NCBI GenBank assembly: GCA_946902875.1
Contig: OX336358.1
Span: forward strand, 15,307,694-15,371,693
Source of the DNA: Nematopogon swammerdamellus
Lineage: Eukaryota; Arthropoda; Insecta; Lepidoptera; Adelidae
Direction of reading: 5' to 3'
DNA length: 64,000 bases
Made by a program: the position numbers and the translations under genes. Positions 18,301 to 26,551 of this stretch are shown piece after piece. The stretch's first letter is position 1. The number at the start of each line of letters is the position of its first letter. The notes under the pieces are model-generated. The model was not told the origin of the DNA and did no database searches. It saw only the letters and a list, made by a program, of their open reading frames with translations.

Positions 18301-20115
18301 GTACCTTAATTTTTTACCGCTCGTGTGGGGTCAGAACTTAAAAGAATATCCCCACTGCATCCCACCCAGTCGTGTAGCAGGTGGGTCTTCGTGCCTTACT
18401 TGCTGCTTGATAGTTGCCTTGTCGTAATACTTTGCTAAATGTGCTGGTCGGTGTTGTGCTAAAATTTACAAGAGTGCTTGCAGCACAACACCGATTACTC
18501 TGCTTATCCCGATTGTCGGGATACAGCTTGTGGTATGTATTTAACAAATACTTTGTGAAAATTTCAGCCAGATAACATTACTGTTCAAAAGATGAACCCC
18601 TTTTAACGTAGGACGGGGCGTGTTCTATCGCTTATTCCACGGGGAGAGCTCGGAGGAGCTGTTTAACGCGATTCCGCCGTCCCCTTTCCACCACTGTACA
18701 ACGCGCACTGGGTAGGGATTGCTTCCCTATACGCTGGAATTACCGCGGAGCGTACCAATCGGTTCTGCAGATCCTTCCTCCAAAGAACCGGTAAACTCTG
18801 GAACGCTCTCCCTGCCTACATATTTCCCCCCAAGTATAGTCTCTGGTCCTTCAAGAGAGGCGTGAATGTGGACCTGTCAGGCCGGCATGGCATTAAAAAG
18901 CGGCTAATAGTCCGCGTTTCCGTCCTATTTAGCTTAGCCGGAACGACCAAAGAGAAGCACTAACATGGCACCTAGTTAAGCCAGGAACAAAGTTCCAATA
19001 TTCTAAAAGCTCATTGGTAGGGGAAGCTATCGCCTCATATTATTATTATTAACAATAAACTTTGAACGTAATTTAACCACAAACGTATAGTGTTGTATAC
19101 ATATAAATATTCGTAATCCATATTCCTATTTTAAAATGTTTATCCAATAAACATGTAAGCTACCGAATGTGCATGGGCGTCGTTAGACACCTTATGGGTG
19201 GCCCGGCGCGCCACATGCACATCAGTACATAAGAAAAACAAAAACTCATTCTTAGTCATCATCAGTACAATAACATCAAAACAATAGAAAAATAAGTAGT
19301 ACGCTCAAATTGTAGCCAACTGGATTGATACCACCGTACTGTATGTAGATGGCCGCATAGCAGCCTCGGCTGTGTGTTCTCCTCTTGACCAGTATAGCCA
19401 GCAATCCAATGGGTGGTCTCCGGTATGACACTTTCTCATAGGTGATCTAGGATGTGTGTACTTAGGTACGCGCGTTGGAAGTTATACTCCCCTCCCCCTC
19501 ACCCCTCATCACCTCCCACCATCCCTCTTTCTCCCTCTCCTCACTCTCCCCTCCCCCTCCTCCCCCTCCTTTCCCCCTCTCCCTTTCTCTCTCTCTACCT
19601 CTCTCCGCTTTCTATCGGGCAGCACCGCATACCTACATGCAAATAATTTGTATGCGGTGATGATGACAATGACGATAACGTTTTTTCTGAGTTTACTCCC
19701 CATTTTCATAACGCGCCTTAAAGAAGTATCTATAACTCAAAAAAAAAATCTACATGTCAGTGCATCCCTTTGTTCGTTTTCAGGAGACCCTCAATTGCTC
19801 AACCATTCGCCCCTGGAGACCGCCACCATGATATTTCTTTGTCTTTTTCCAGGAACCCTGATGTCCATCGGTCTCGGCGGTCTGGCCATGCTCGCCGGGA
19901 AGGCACTCATGACCGCAATGATGTCGCTCCTCCTGTCCGCTGTCATCGGACTCAAATCCCTCACCTCGGGTGGAGGCAAGTCGACCACGTACGAGATCGT
20001 ATCCAAGCCGATATACTCGCATTCCCACTCGCACTCGACAGGACACGAGGACGTCGGATACGGTGGCCATTCCGGTTACGGGAGGGCGATCGACGCTAAG
20101 GTTAGGAGGCGTTAA
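8840..20115 (+). CDS. Osi9-like: Osiris family protein A (DUF1676), two exons
   Basis: Join 8840-9371 and 19853-20115; 264 residues. Residues 1-19 are a signal peptide. Cys45 and Cys54 form the two-cysteine segment typical of Osiris proteins, followed by the charged conserved region (about 55-135, with LLPGVSVVKE and KPEERLDKYLLYRLG), a Gly-rich linker (152-169), and the hydrophobic DUF1676 segment (179-214, GKALMTAMMSLLLSA). The tail is STTYEIVSKP, then alternating Ser-His. Osiris proteins are insect-specific, enter the secretory/endosomal pathway, and act in epithelia that make cuticle, where some shape surface nanostructure. Splicing is phase 1 (aag-g|gtgcgt ... ttttccag|ga) and joins MMKG to TLMS without a frame break. 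A strong TATA promoter lies just upstream. The intron is swollen to 10.5 kb by repeats. Gene B is its close paralogue. The family is certain; the member number (Osi9) is from memory of the lepidopteran sequences and tentative. Confidence 0.93.
9485..9803 (+). mobile_element. CR1/jockey-type LINE 3' end
   Basis: Encodes, with a frame break, the C-terminal motif 'FFVAPQGCGTVYRRVPFPE' and 'FNLGVFKRRIN' shared with the longer copy at 14691-15960. It continues through a 3' UTR to an 'aataaacaatacaatacaat' tail. 5'-truncated. Confidence 0.75.
9805..9935 (+). repeat. Family B fragment
   Basis: 'aagaataggcccactgcatc', 'gtcgtaaaaggcgactaaag' and 'accttgtcacggtccttcc' identify family B. It lies directly after the LINE tail at 9803. 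Confidence 0.65.
9988..10428. mobile_element. MITE with 'cagggtg' inverted ends and TA target sites
   Basis: The left end 'cagggtgtaaaaacgg' and the right end 'ccgttttaacaccctg' are inverted repeats of about 23 bases with a few mismatches. Each is flanked by TA. There is no coding capacity; the core at 10150-10270 is GC-rich. The terminal 'cagggtg' and TA target match the DDE transposon at 2811-3389, so this is probably a non-autonomous Tc1/mariner-superfamily element. Confidence 0.7.
10470..10690 (+). mobile_element. LINE 3' end (second lepidopteran family)
   Basis: Carries 'cggtaaactctggaacgctc' and 'tatatttcccccc', encoding a GKLWNAL..HIFPP-like motif. The 3' part has 'atggacgtcgttagacacct' and 'atgggtggctcgg'. 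Related fragments lie at 18745-18900, 22985-23320, 38111-38350, 46510-46735, 59085-59155 and 59275-59565. Confidence 0.65.
10755..10852 (+). repeat. Family B head
   Basis: 'taccgtgtggggtcggtact' to 'agtcgactaagggataag'. It abuts the full SINE A at 10857; the same B-then-SINE A order occurs at 47056-47480. Confidence 0.7.
10857..11232 (+). mobile_element. SINE A, full length, with tRNA/5S rRNA hybrid head
   Basis: The head has a tRNA-type A box ('tagctcagtgg', about 10861) and a B box ('ggttcggattcc', about 10962). Between them lies a stretch that reads like the 5S rRNA internal promoter: 'ttaagcaacgctgagcgcgg' followed by 'ggatgggtgaccgc'. The body contains 'ccttactaggtggtagggtt', 'ttccgtccagtttagtgtag', 'ggcacctagttcaccc', and ends in an A-rich tail. 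Ten or more copies lie in the window. Confidence 0.8.
11302..11401. repeat. Foldback, 42-bp arms
   Basis: Arms 11302-11343 and 11360-11401 are inverted repeats with few mismatches ('gacaatgcggttgtagagc' against 'gctctacaaccggattgtc'), separated by 16 bases. It could be a very small MITE. Confidence 0.75.
11452..11885 (-). mobile_element. Two tandem LEP1-like Helitron copies
   Basis: Copies at about 11452-11655 and 11665-11885 share 'cttataactcgagaaccact', 'gattcttcccatcaactata', and the hairpin 'gagcgggcggagccgcgggc' near the end. They face the same way and are nearly identical. Relatives lie at 30833-31068, 39580-39810 and 51590-51795. Confidence 0.7.
12000..12145 (+). mobile_element. LINE 3' UTR fragment
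   Basis: 'caactcttttgctacatact', 'actctgaaacatccaaaggt' and 'tatgggataagttcaccttt' match 21735-21955. Only the 3' non-coding part is present. Confidence 0.5.
12155..12335 (-). mobile_element. SINE A 3' half
   Basis: Antisense SINE A: 'atgggacacggttggctaca', 'gtgaactaggtgccatgaca', 'gaactggacggaaaacac'. It is cut off at 'ccgtttctaccgaac' and lacks the head. Confidence 0.8.
12568..12930 (+). mobile_element. SINE A, divergent copy
   Basis: The head 'tcccggtagctccgtggtgc' keeps the A box, 'ggccgtggtttaggtttcac' is a decayed B box, and the body has 'gttttccgtccagttcagtg'. The 5S-like part is partly kept ('ttaagcacaactgagcgcag'). Confidence 0.65.
12943..13095 (+). repeat. Family D, 5' part
   Basis: 'ccggccaattgcgaatcgga' and 'gcgcaccgaggtttccgcat', then the T-rich segment to 'ctgccataataacacatttc'. 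It stops abruptly where family E starts. Confidence 0.6.
13096..13410 (+). mobile_element. Family E repeat with tRNA-like segment
   Basis: Shares with 24238-24490 an ordered series: 'gtccgatgccaaatac' (reads SDAKY.FGDD.IRFN in one frame), 'tgcaagttgact', a tRNA-like part with B box 'ggttcgaatcctgg', and a tail 'tttcggatttgcattt'. The tRNA-like part cannot form a sound cloverleaf, so it is a SINE promoter or relic and not a tRNA gene. Confidence 0.55.
13425..13690 (-). mobile_element. LINE C-terminal coding fragment
   Basis: The minus-strand open frame (13432-13683) reads GRVGKGRPGRTFLDQI, RRAFMKNIMRVEEAAEVW and IVSAYPTGKQA, then stop. This is a common C-terminus of lepidopteran non-LTR elements. 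Short pieces of the same end lie at 46745-46830 and 54835-54965. Confidence 0.65.
13690..13900 (+). mobile_element. SINE C 3' part
   Basis: 'gcctcggctgtgttctcctc', 'tctccgatatggcacctacc', 'ttctcggaggtgatattggc', 'gactcagccatccataccgg', then an A-rich end. Confidence 0.75.
13900..14617. other. Non-genic intron sequence
   Basis: 13960-14050 holds a (GACA)n run and 'cctataaggcctccgttt', probably the end of another interspersed repeat. The rest shows no coding or RNA signature. Confidence 0.45.
14618..16265 (+). mobile_element. SINE A split by a LINE insertion
   Basis: The head at 14618-14690 ends in 'ctgggcgcggtcgg', and 15961-16265 resumes with 'cttggatgggtgact', which are adjacent in intact SINE A copies. 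The LINE occupies the gap and ends in its A-run. This dates the LINE as younger than this SINE. Confidence 0.7.
14691..15960 (+). mobile_element. CR1/jockey-type LINE, 5'-truncated, reverse transcriptase with frameshifts
   Basis: Three reading frames together give the reverse transcriptase core: DNSKAFDRAWHR (motif A), AGVPQGSVLSPTLF and FINDLL (motif B region), then YADD (motif C, about 14999). After it come the thumb and C-terminal region (15040-15770), ending [15 protein letters not shown]. At least two frameshifts and a premature stop make it dead. It begins within the RT domain, so the endonuclease and ORF1 are absent, and it ends in an A-run at about 15950. Confidence 0.8.
16283..16620 (+). 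mobile_element. SINE A, divergent copy
   Basis: 'cctcggtagctgtcggtgcg', 'gcgcggtcagaactt', 'tgggtcggattccat', 'tttccgtccagttcggtgtg', 'actgacatggcacc'. Diverged like the copy at 12568-12930. Confidence 0.6.
16660..17160 (+). repeat. LINE end, spacer and family B composite
   Basis: 16675-16740 is a LINE 3' coding end ('gcgtggagatccgttgtc', 'taacccatcgggagacaggt'). A spacer with 'attaattaattaattatagg' follows, then a full family B to 'ccgattgtcgggattcagcg'. The unit from 16695 to about 16890 is repeated almost base for base at 46925-47110. Confidence 0.65.
17515..17630 (-). repeat. Family B distal part
   Basis: 'ggtaaacagagtaatcggtg' and 'ttgtgct' followed by 'gcacaacgccgaccagcac' are the antisense distal part of family B. 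Confidence 0.55.
17808..17912 (+). mobile_element. SINE A 3' end
   Basis: 'gcaagcactgacatggcacc' to 'gtcagtttccataaaaaa'. Head missing. Confidence 0.8.
17976..18056. repeat. 40-bp tandem duplication
   Basis: Two adjacent copies of a unit starting 'gcacaacttaggatggatac' and ending 'gtgtgtcaccgcaa', identical to each other and so recently duplicated. Confidence 0.85.
18111..18545 (+). repeat. Family D head followed by family B
   Basis: 18111-18320 starts 'ccgggcaagttctagtcgga' and has 'gcgcaccgagggttccgtac' (family D). 18322-18545 is family B from 'gtgtggggtcagaacttaaa' to 'cgattgtcgggatacagctt'. Confidence 0.6.
18690..18985 (+). mobile_element. LINE 3' end with a SINE A piece
   Basis: 18745-18900 has 'ccggtaaactctggaacgct' and 'acatatttcccccc', the second LINE family. 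18905-18980 switches to SINE A ('ccgtcctatttagcttagcc', 'aagcactaacatggcaccta'). Confidence 0.6.
19305..19445 (+). mobile_element. SINE C fragment
   Basis: 'tgtagccaactggattgata', 'catagcagcctcggctgtgt', 'ctccggtatgacac'. A LINE tail piece ('gcatgggcgtcgttagacac') lies just before it at 19165-19215. Confidence 0.65.
19488..19612. repeat. Polypyrimidine tract, about 120 bp
   Basis: The plus strand is almost wholly C and T with very few A. It lies 240 bases upstream of the acceptor of gene A exon 2. Such tracts can form triplex DNA; here I infer only a low-complexity intron segment. Confidence 0.85.
19853..20115 (+). CDS. Osiris A, exon 2
   Basis: Acceptor 'tctttttccag' ends at 19852. The exon codes for residues 178-264: the hydrophobic DUF1676 segment, the STTYEIVSKP motif and the Ser/His tail, stopping at TAA 20113-20115. 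The frame matches exon 1 exactly (phase 1). Confidence 0.92.
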
Positions 20116-21350
20116 GAGATTATAAAGACTGGGACACTGTGATGCTCCTAGATACATTTAGAAAAATAAGTTATTTATTGTAAATTATTTAACTTATTGC
20201 GGAGTTGAAGTACCTACCTTGCTATGTTGATCATGTCATTGTGTTTTGTTTTTTTGTTTTTGTTTTGTTTTTTTTTTTATTAGTTTTCATGTGTTCTTTT
20301 TATGTATTTGTATTGTGTATTTGTGAATTAAACGTATTTAGTTTGAGTTTATTGTCTTAAATTGATTCTATAATTTATATACTATTGTATAATATTTATT
20401 ATATGGGGGGTGTTATATATTTTGTCTTCTGTTTATGTTTTTGTCGTTTATACTGTGTTCTTGTAATGCCAGGTGTGGCAATAGATAACAATCTTAAATA
20501 AATAAATGTGTGTATGAAAAATTTACAGTTCATTATTTTATGTAAAATGTATTTTTAAGATTATTTCTCATGTAATAATATTGTGTGTTCTTGTATTTGT
20601 AAATTATTTACTTACTTAATTTAGTAAATTTATATTTTACATTAATGATGCGTTATACATATATTTTATAATTATGTTTTCTTAAATATGTGTACTAATA
20701 CTGTCGATATATTTAATATAGATCTAATATGCAGATGTTTTCTTGTTATTAAAAACTTACATTTACGTACATACATATATATTACAATGTAAATATTATG
20801 TATTTATTGTAATAATTTCTAGTCGTTTTGTATATTTCTTCTTAAACGTTGTTTCATAATATTGTTTATTTTTATTTCTGTCTGATTGTATGCATGTGTA
20901 TGTATTTACCAAAATAATTGTTTTCTTGTTGTTTTTTATTATCATTTCATTGTTTGTTATAATACTTATAATTTGCTTTATTATTGTGTTATTTTTATTA
21001 TATTGGGTAATAGAGCATATAGTATCTTTGTTTTTGACTGATATTGTTTTGTTTCAATATTTTGTATATATGAATAAAATATGTAATTTCATATAAGTAC
21101 CTGTAATGTGCTCAAATTTTGTATCTACTTACAAATTTATAATAATTTTAATTTTATTTTAATTTCTTTAAATATTATATTTGTTTGCATTTTATGTTAA
21201 ATTTTTGTTCCGTCTGTTCTAATTTTATGTTTTAATTTATTTGTGTTAATTTTTTTTTATTGTATGTGTTCATTTTCATTCACATTTCATTCACCTGTCG
21301 CGAATGCTTAATTTATTTTCATAAATAAAATAAACATTTTATTAAACTGT
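20116..21350 (+). other. 3' UTR and AT-rich flank of Osiris A
   Basis: Overlapping AATAAA signals at 20497-20502 and 20501-20506 are the first plausible polyadenylation site. The sequence stays extremely T-rich up to a further AATAAA cluster near 21325, so a longer 3' UTR is possible. I see no coding region. Confidence 0.6.
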
Positions 21351-21734
21351 TTCTTATTTCAATCCTGTTGTACTTTATCCTTATTAAATTGGACAGAATC
21401 ACGATAAAACAATAAAACCGTACTGCTTAAAAAAAGTTATTGCTGAAAAAAATAAAATACATGACCCATACATTTCTTTATGAGAATTGATTGATCTGAA
21501 CCGATCAGAAAACGTTCGTGAATGCACCCAGCCCGCCCATTGGTTGAAATATGCTAGTATTTGTGTGAGTTAGCTGGCTAATCTTGCAGTTATGGATCTC
21601 GCGATAATTAATTTCTAACTTGAAGTATTCAAAGTCAATGTTTAAAAAAACCACAAATATAAATTAAATGTTGATTCTTTTCATAATTAAGAATAACTAT
21701 TGAAATTTTTGTTGGTTTCACACAGCTGAAACTA

Positions 21735-22190
21735 AAAACTAACAATTCTCGCGTTCAACTCTTTTGCTATTAGCTACTTACATTCCACTATATTAATCTA
21801 ATCTCAAACATCAAAAGGCTGACTGTAAGAAATCTATGTATGGGATAAGTCCGCCTTTGCACCTTATGTAAATGCTTCAATGTATGTACTTGTTACTGTT
21901 GAATGTTTCTTGGAATAATAAAGCAATAAAAACATGTTTTATTCTATTCTAACTATTACTTTTGCAACCATAATTTCGAATGAATATGCATACAAAATAT
22001 ATAATCGATACCGAATCCTTTAACCTGGGTGTCCTCAAACGTCGTATCAACGGGCTAGACAGCCTAGCAACAGTCCGCAAATCTGCTGGCATGGCGCCTC
22101 ACTGAGTGTGGTTTCGCGAGGAGAGGGGTTTTTGGCTCTGTCGACTGTACCATTGGTCTCTCGACACAGCCACCCATGTTGGTTTAAATA
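21735..22190 (+). mobile_element. Two LINE 3' ends
   Basis: 21735-21955 is a LINE 3' UTR ('tatgggataagtccgccttt') ending 'aataaagcaataaaaac'. 22008-22190 is the CR1/jockey-type 3' end ('cgaatcctttaacctgggtg', 'ctgctggcatggcgcct') with an A-rich tail. Confidence 0.65.
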
Positions 22191-22199
22191 AAAAAATAA

Positions 22200-22984
22200 A
22201 AAAAATAAGCATTTACACAATAGTAAACTTCTCTCTCAAATCTGTTTCAAAAATGTATTTTCATAATAGAGTATTTATTTGTAATTTTATTTAATTATGC
22301 AGATTCTAGTAATACATTTTGAAGTGATCCGTGATTACGCATTCTAAACGTCAAAAATAATTTAGAAAATCCGTATCTATATAGAGCACCTTTCTAAACT
22401 GCACACCAGAGCAATCTGCCGAGCCGACTTCTTCTAGTGAACGTTCACCGCTACGTAAAAAAATAAAAAATAAGTTTCCGTACTCACTGGAGCAGAAATG
22501 CTTTCTACAAAGAAAAAATAAAAGACTACACAAATTTCAGTGAAAGTGAAAGGGAACGCATTAATTCATTGCCAATGTCGCCGCGCCGCGGAGCGAGATC
22601 TTGTTTCAACTCCATACCTACATTTATAATAAGGGAAACTTGTTCTAAGTACCTACATACTCTACTTTTGAGCAAGTACTCCAATTACTAAGACCAAATT
22701 GAAGTGACGTGGTGTCAACTTTTTTTTTCAGATATCGGACCTCGTTAGTATTCAATCTTTGTGGAACACGCTTGAAAATATTGTTTGTGAAATATATATT
22801 AGACAGTTAGTTAATTAATAATACTATAGGTACGGGTATATTAATATACTTTTCAATTTCTGAAGTACGACCAACGATTTTTCATTTCTTTGCGCATATA
22901 ACGCAGGGGGCGTTATATTAATTTCTAGATGCATCTTTATTGTAAGTGTGAAAATTTGAAATTTTCCGAGTACGTCGATTGAAT
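22200..22984. other. Non-genic AT-rich stretch
   Basis: No coding, RNA or repeat signature that I can support. Confidence 0.45.
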
Positions 22985-23320
22985 TATGACAAACATTCCA
23001 GCGATTCCGCCGTCCCCATTCCACCACCGCACTATGCGTACTGGGCAGGGGATGCACCCCTATTCAATCGACCTACCACGGATGCGCCGACCAACCGGTT
23101 CTGTAGGTCTTTTATTCACAGAACCGGGAAAATGCGGAACGCACTCCCTGCCCATCTATCCCTCCCAAGTACCTACAGCCTGGGGGTTTTTCAAAAGGGG
23201 CGTGAAAAGGCTCCTGGCAGGCCGGCACGGCATTTGCAATCCCCGTGCATCACAGAATGTCCATGGGCATCATCTTGTAGGTGAAACGATGCCACATGTC
23301 GCGCTATCCATAAAAAAACA
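22985..23320 (+). mobile_element. LINE 3' end, second family
   Basis: Encodes, across frames, a RTGKMRNALPAHLSLPSTYS-like motif and FFKRGVKRLL, the usual C-terminus, followed by a 3' UTR with 'atgtccatgggcatcatctt' and 'gatgccacatgtcgcgct' and an A-rich tail. Confidence 0.7.
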
Positions 23321-23379
23321 TAGAACAGGCGGCGTGTCATACCGGCGACTTAAGTGCGACTAATGAAAGAAATAACTTA

Positions 23380-23535
23380 GACAATTTTCCTCCAATTCTC
23401 CCGGGCTTCAGCGGTACCTACGAAACCACTGCTTTCCGCCGACGTACTTGATGTCATCGTCCCACCTGGCGGGTGGTTTTTCCACACTTCGTTTAAATGT
23501 CCACGACCGCCAGCGTGGGACACGGTTACTTAAGG
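23380..23535 (-). mobile_element. RTE-type LINE C-terminal fragment
   Basis: 'cgccgacgtacttgatgtca' and 'tcgtcccacctggcgggtgg' match the minus-strand RTE end at 3858-4190. Confidence 0.65.
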
Positions 23536-23874
23536 CGTTAGTAATTTCTGACGTTAAGCAGCGTCAAAGCGATAAATATTATAATTTCTACACATCTAGC
23601 ATTATACAAAGAATCAACTGAAGACAAAACGTTAACACAAACCATATTACTAAACGTAGACTCCATAACCAGTGGTGACAGCATAGCGGTCAAATAGCGG
23701 TGTTGCTTTTCACTCGAGGGTAAAAACATACATAGTTGACTATCATAGAAATATAAATTTAGAATCGTGAACTTGACGAGATGGTGAGACATAAATTCAC
23801 AATACGAAATTACAATTACTTTGTTCTATCTTGTGACACACTTTACTAGCATCTTCTACACGTATACATACATA

Positions 23875-24130
23875 TCACACAATCTGTATCCCGGCCACCG
23901 GAGTAAGAAAAATAATCGGTGTTGTGCTGCAAGAACTCAGATAAATTACTCCACAAAACCGACTACGAGCTGAGCAAAGTGTTAGAACCAACTAACTATC
24001 AAGCATTTAGTAAGGCACGAAGACCTGCCTACTGTACGACTCGGCGGAATGACCGTACGAAGGTGAGAGGTGTCTTAGCCTGTCGCCCTTTAGTACAGCA
24101 TCTTGTCCTTTATCGCCTTTACGACATTTT
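23875..24130 (-). repeat. Family B copy
   Basis: 'ggtgttgtgctgcaagaact', 'tcaagcatttagtaaggcac' and 'ttagtacagcatcttgtcct' give the antisense family B order. Confidence 0.6.
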
Positions 24131-24237
24131 CTTTTTTTTTACTGCTGGACATACCCATTATATATTTTTAATTAGAAAAATGCAAAGCGAACATCATTGG
24201 AATAATAAAATATTATTAAAAACCTCAAGTAAACTTC

Positions 24238-24490
24238 TAATGTCCGATGCCAAATACGACTTTGGGGACGACAGCATAAGGTTCAACGTGGAACCGTGCA
24301 AGTTGACTGTTCGCAAAAATTATGCGACATCATGAAGGTGTAACAGAACGAAAATTTGGAGATAATACGTCACGACCCGGTGGCGTAGTTGGTTATCGCG
24401 TTGGCGGCTCAAGCCAGAGACCCAGGTTGGAATCCTGGCCGGGATGTATTCTTTTCCAATGATTTTCGCTTTGCATTTTTCTAATTAAAA
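24238..24490 (+). mobile_element. Family E repeat with tRNA-like segment
   Basis: Second copy of family E: 'atgtccgatgccaaatacga', 'gtgcaagttgactgttcg', tRNA-like 'ggtggcgtagttggttatcg' with B box 'ggttggaatcctgg', and a tail ending 'gctttgcatttttctaatt'. Two copies sharing both the ORF-like and tRNA-like parts argue for one mobile unit. Confidence 0.55.
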
Positions 24491-24534
24491 AAATATATAA
24501 AGCGAGTACTTACTTATAGTACTAACATTTAAAC

Positions 24535-24696
24535 TGTAATCGCCGAGAACTAGCAACACCGGAAAGCGCGACGGTGGCGCGTGCGGTGGAGCGGGGGAGA
24601 GCACTTCCGTTACGGGCTGTTGGAGGAAGACGTCGGCGGGTACAGATCATTGGGCAATTCCGGCCTACCTGCATAATCGTAAAAGGGTAGTCTTTA
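24535..24696 (+). repeat. 5' LTR
   Basis: 162 bp; one transition (C to T in 'cggtggcgcg') separates it from the 3' LTR, which implies a young insertion. Confidence 0.9.
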
Positions 24697-24721
24697 TCAG
24701 AAGTGGAAGTTACAACCCGTT

Positions 24722-25807
24722 ATGGCCCCGACCAAGAAGCGGAAGAGTGTATCCAGAGCGAAGTCCCAGCACCGATCACGATCGCATCACACCGCGACAA
24801 CTAAACGGACATCTCGTCGTCGCTCGCGCTCGGAGTCTTCAAGGTCGAGTTCTTCGTCATCCTCCTCGTCATCATCATCGAGCAGCGGGGGCACACCGCC
24901 GCCATCGCGGCCTTCTCGGGGGCACGACAATGATAAGAGGTACCGGAAACGTGCGAAGCGGCCACGCCGACAATCACCTTCGCACGTTTCGTTATCTACG
25001 ATAATTCCCGAGTTTGACCCATTAGTTGATGATGTCGATATGTGGCTGAATATTGTGGATGCTAATGGTAAAGCTTTTAATTGGTCAGACAGTGTAACGA
25101 AGTATCAAGCTCTGCAAAAACTGAGGAATACGGCAAAAACCTGGTATGACTCGTTATTGAAAAACGAAACGCGTTGGGCGTCGTGGGAGTGGAAGGACTG
25201 GAGGTATAAGTTGTCCGATACATTTCAAGTTAAACGTAACATGTTTTTGCTGCTGAAAGAGCTAATCGAGCAGAAACCGCTGCCTGATCAGTCATTGTAC
25301 GAATTTTATTTCCGACAAAAAGGTAGAATCGACAAATTGAGATTAGAGTTTTCTGAAAAGGACATTATGTCGATAATAGTCGGGGTCATAGGTGATAACT
25401 CTATCACTACTGCAGTTGAAGCGGGTAATTTTAGAAACTGCGACCAGTTAGCGGCATTCCTGCATAGCCGAAAGTACGCTGAGCCGACTCAGAACACAGC
25501 GAGCTCGCGTAATTTAGTGCAGATACCCGCACGTAAATATCCGCCGCCGCGAGTCCTGAGCGACACTATAGACAGAGGCTCGCCGTATGCGGCGGAGGCT
25601 GCGACGCCTATAGCAGGGCCCTCGGGGGTAGGCAAGACACAGACTGGAAGTGGTTGTTATCGTTGTGGCCAACCAGGCCATATTAAATCCAAATGTACAG
25701 CTAACGTAACTGAAAAATGCAAGCATTGTGGGAATTGGGGGCACCTAGAGAAGTTCTGCAGGCTCAAAAGCAGACCTAAAGTAGAAGAGCAAGATGAAGT
25801 AAAATGA
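24722..25807 (+). CDS. gag: Retrotransposon Gag with SR-rich N-terminus and two zinc knuckles
   Basis: 361 residues, uninterrupted. Residues 1-95 are very basic and Ser/Arg-rich, with a long poly-Ser run, looking like SR splicing-factor tails. Residues about 98-260 are a Ty3/gypsy-type Gag core (FDPLVDDVDMWLN, RNTAKTWYDSLL, FQVKRNMFLLLKELIEQK). CCHC knuckles lie at 312-325 (CYRCGQPGHIKSKC) and 333-346 (CKHCGNWGHLEKFC). Gag would assemble particles and bind element RNA. The start codon lies 25 bases after the 5' LTR. Pol does not follow because of an internal deletion. This is a transposon gene, not part of the Osiris cluster. Confidence 0.9.
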   Translation: MAPTKKRKSVSRAKSQHRSRSHHTATTKRTSRRRSRSESSRSSSSSSSSSSSSSSGGTPPPSRPSRGHDNDKRYRKRAKRPRRQSPSHVSLSTIIPEFDPLVDDVDMWLNIVDANGKAFNWSDSVTKYQALQKLRNTAKTWYDSLLKNETRWASWEWKDWRYKLSDTFQVKRNMFLLLKELIEQKPLPDQSLYEFYFRQKGRIDKLRLEFSEKDIMSIIVGVIGDNSITTAVEAGNFRNCDQLAAFLHSRKYAEPTQNTASSRNLVQIPARKYPPPRVLSDTIDRGSPYAAEAATPIAGPSGVGKTQTGSGCYRCGQPGHIKSKCTANVTEKCKHCGNWGHLEKFCRLKSRPKVEEQDEVK

Positions 25808-25865
25808 GCTGTTTCTCAAGCGAACCAAATATTTTTTTTCTTTAAGCCATATACATACTAGTAGA

Positions 25866-26023
25866 TGAGCGAGGCCGTAGCGGTAATGTCTATAACAGAA
25901 AGTGACTGGTTACTGGCTGCTCAAATGCAGGACCTTAAGGTAGGTACCATTCGGGAAAGTCTACTGTCAGGAGATGCCGAGGCTCACTTATTCAAATCGG
26001 TCGAGCCATTTTCGACTTTTTGC
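25866..26023 (+). pseudogene. pol remnant (segment before the integrase)
   Basis: The frame from ATG 25866 reads SITESDWLLAAQMQD and GTIRESLLSGDAEAH, then stops. This resembles the linker between RNase H and integrase in Ty3/gypsy polyproteins. It shows that this copy came from a full element by deletion of everything between gag and here. Confidence 0.6.
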
Positions 26024-26551
26024 TAGACGAACGCACGGCAATTGATTGTAATATATCATATGTAGATAGATTTGCAACAGTAAAGAAGAATTTGTTCAGT
26101 TTGTTTTATTTTATTTGGTTCAATGATTTATTTAATTAATGTGTTTTTTTTTCTTCTCTTCTCTTTTATTTTTTGGGTTTGTTTTTCGTTTTTTGTCGCT
26201 ATTGTTTGTAATGCTATATTTTGTTTCATTTGTAAAAAAGTACATACATGGATGTACGGATTAAGAGTATAGTATGCAATAAAATTATTTAAAAAAAGAA
26301 CTTGATTATAATTTATTATTGTTTTTCGTGAAGGCATTGTTAAATTTACCAAAATCTCAAAACCGGGGGTAATCTGTAAAGGTTTATTATTAGGAGATAG
26401 CGATTGTGATAGTACCAGCTCAAAGGTTTCCAAAATGTAAACATGTGTTTCAGTGTAAGGCAAAGAAAACATCCAGGCCGTAAAGCTAGGGCTGATCGCC
26501 TAGTTGGAAGGATTGTGGTAAATTTGTTTCTGGAACGTCATCACACTCGTT

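Larger units (their letters stand above)
9372..19852 (+). other. Intron of Osiris gene A, 10.5 kb, repeat-filled
   Basis: The intron holds at least 20 repeat insertions: LINE tails, family B copies, SINE A and C copies, Helitron ends, a MITE and foldbacks, listed separately. I see no other gene in it. Confidence 0.85.

Noticed and set aside
19456..19852. In-frame upstream extension of Osiris A exon 2
   Set aside because: It translates the polypyrimidine tract into Pro/Leu/Ser; the acceptor at 19852 gives a perfect phase-1 join to exon 1.
24372..24447. tRNA-like sequence with a possible anticodon arm
   Set aside because: The anticodon loop lacks U33, the stems pair poorly, and it is part of the repeated family E.
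26128..26472. 114-codon minus-strand open frame inside the LTR element
   Set aside because: AT-rich, antisense to the element, and without a recognisable domain.
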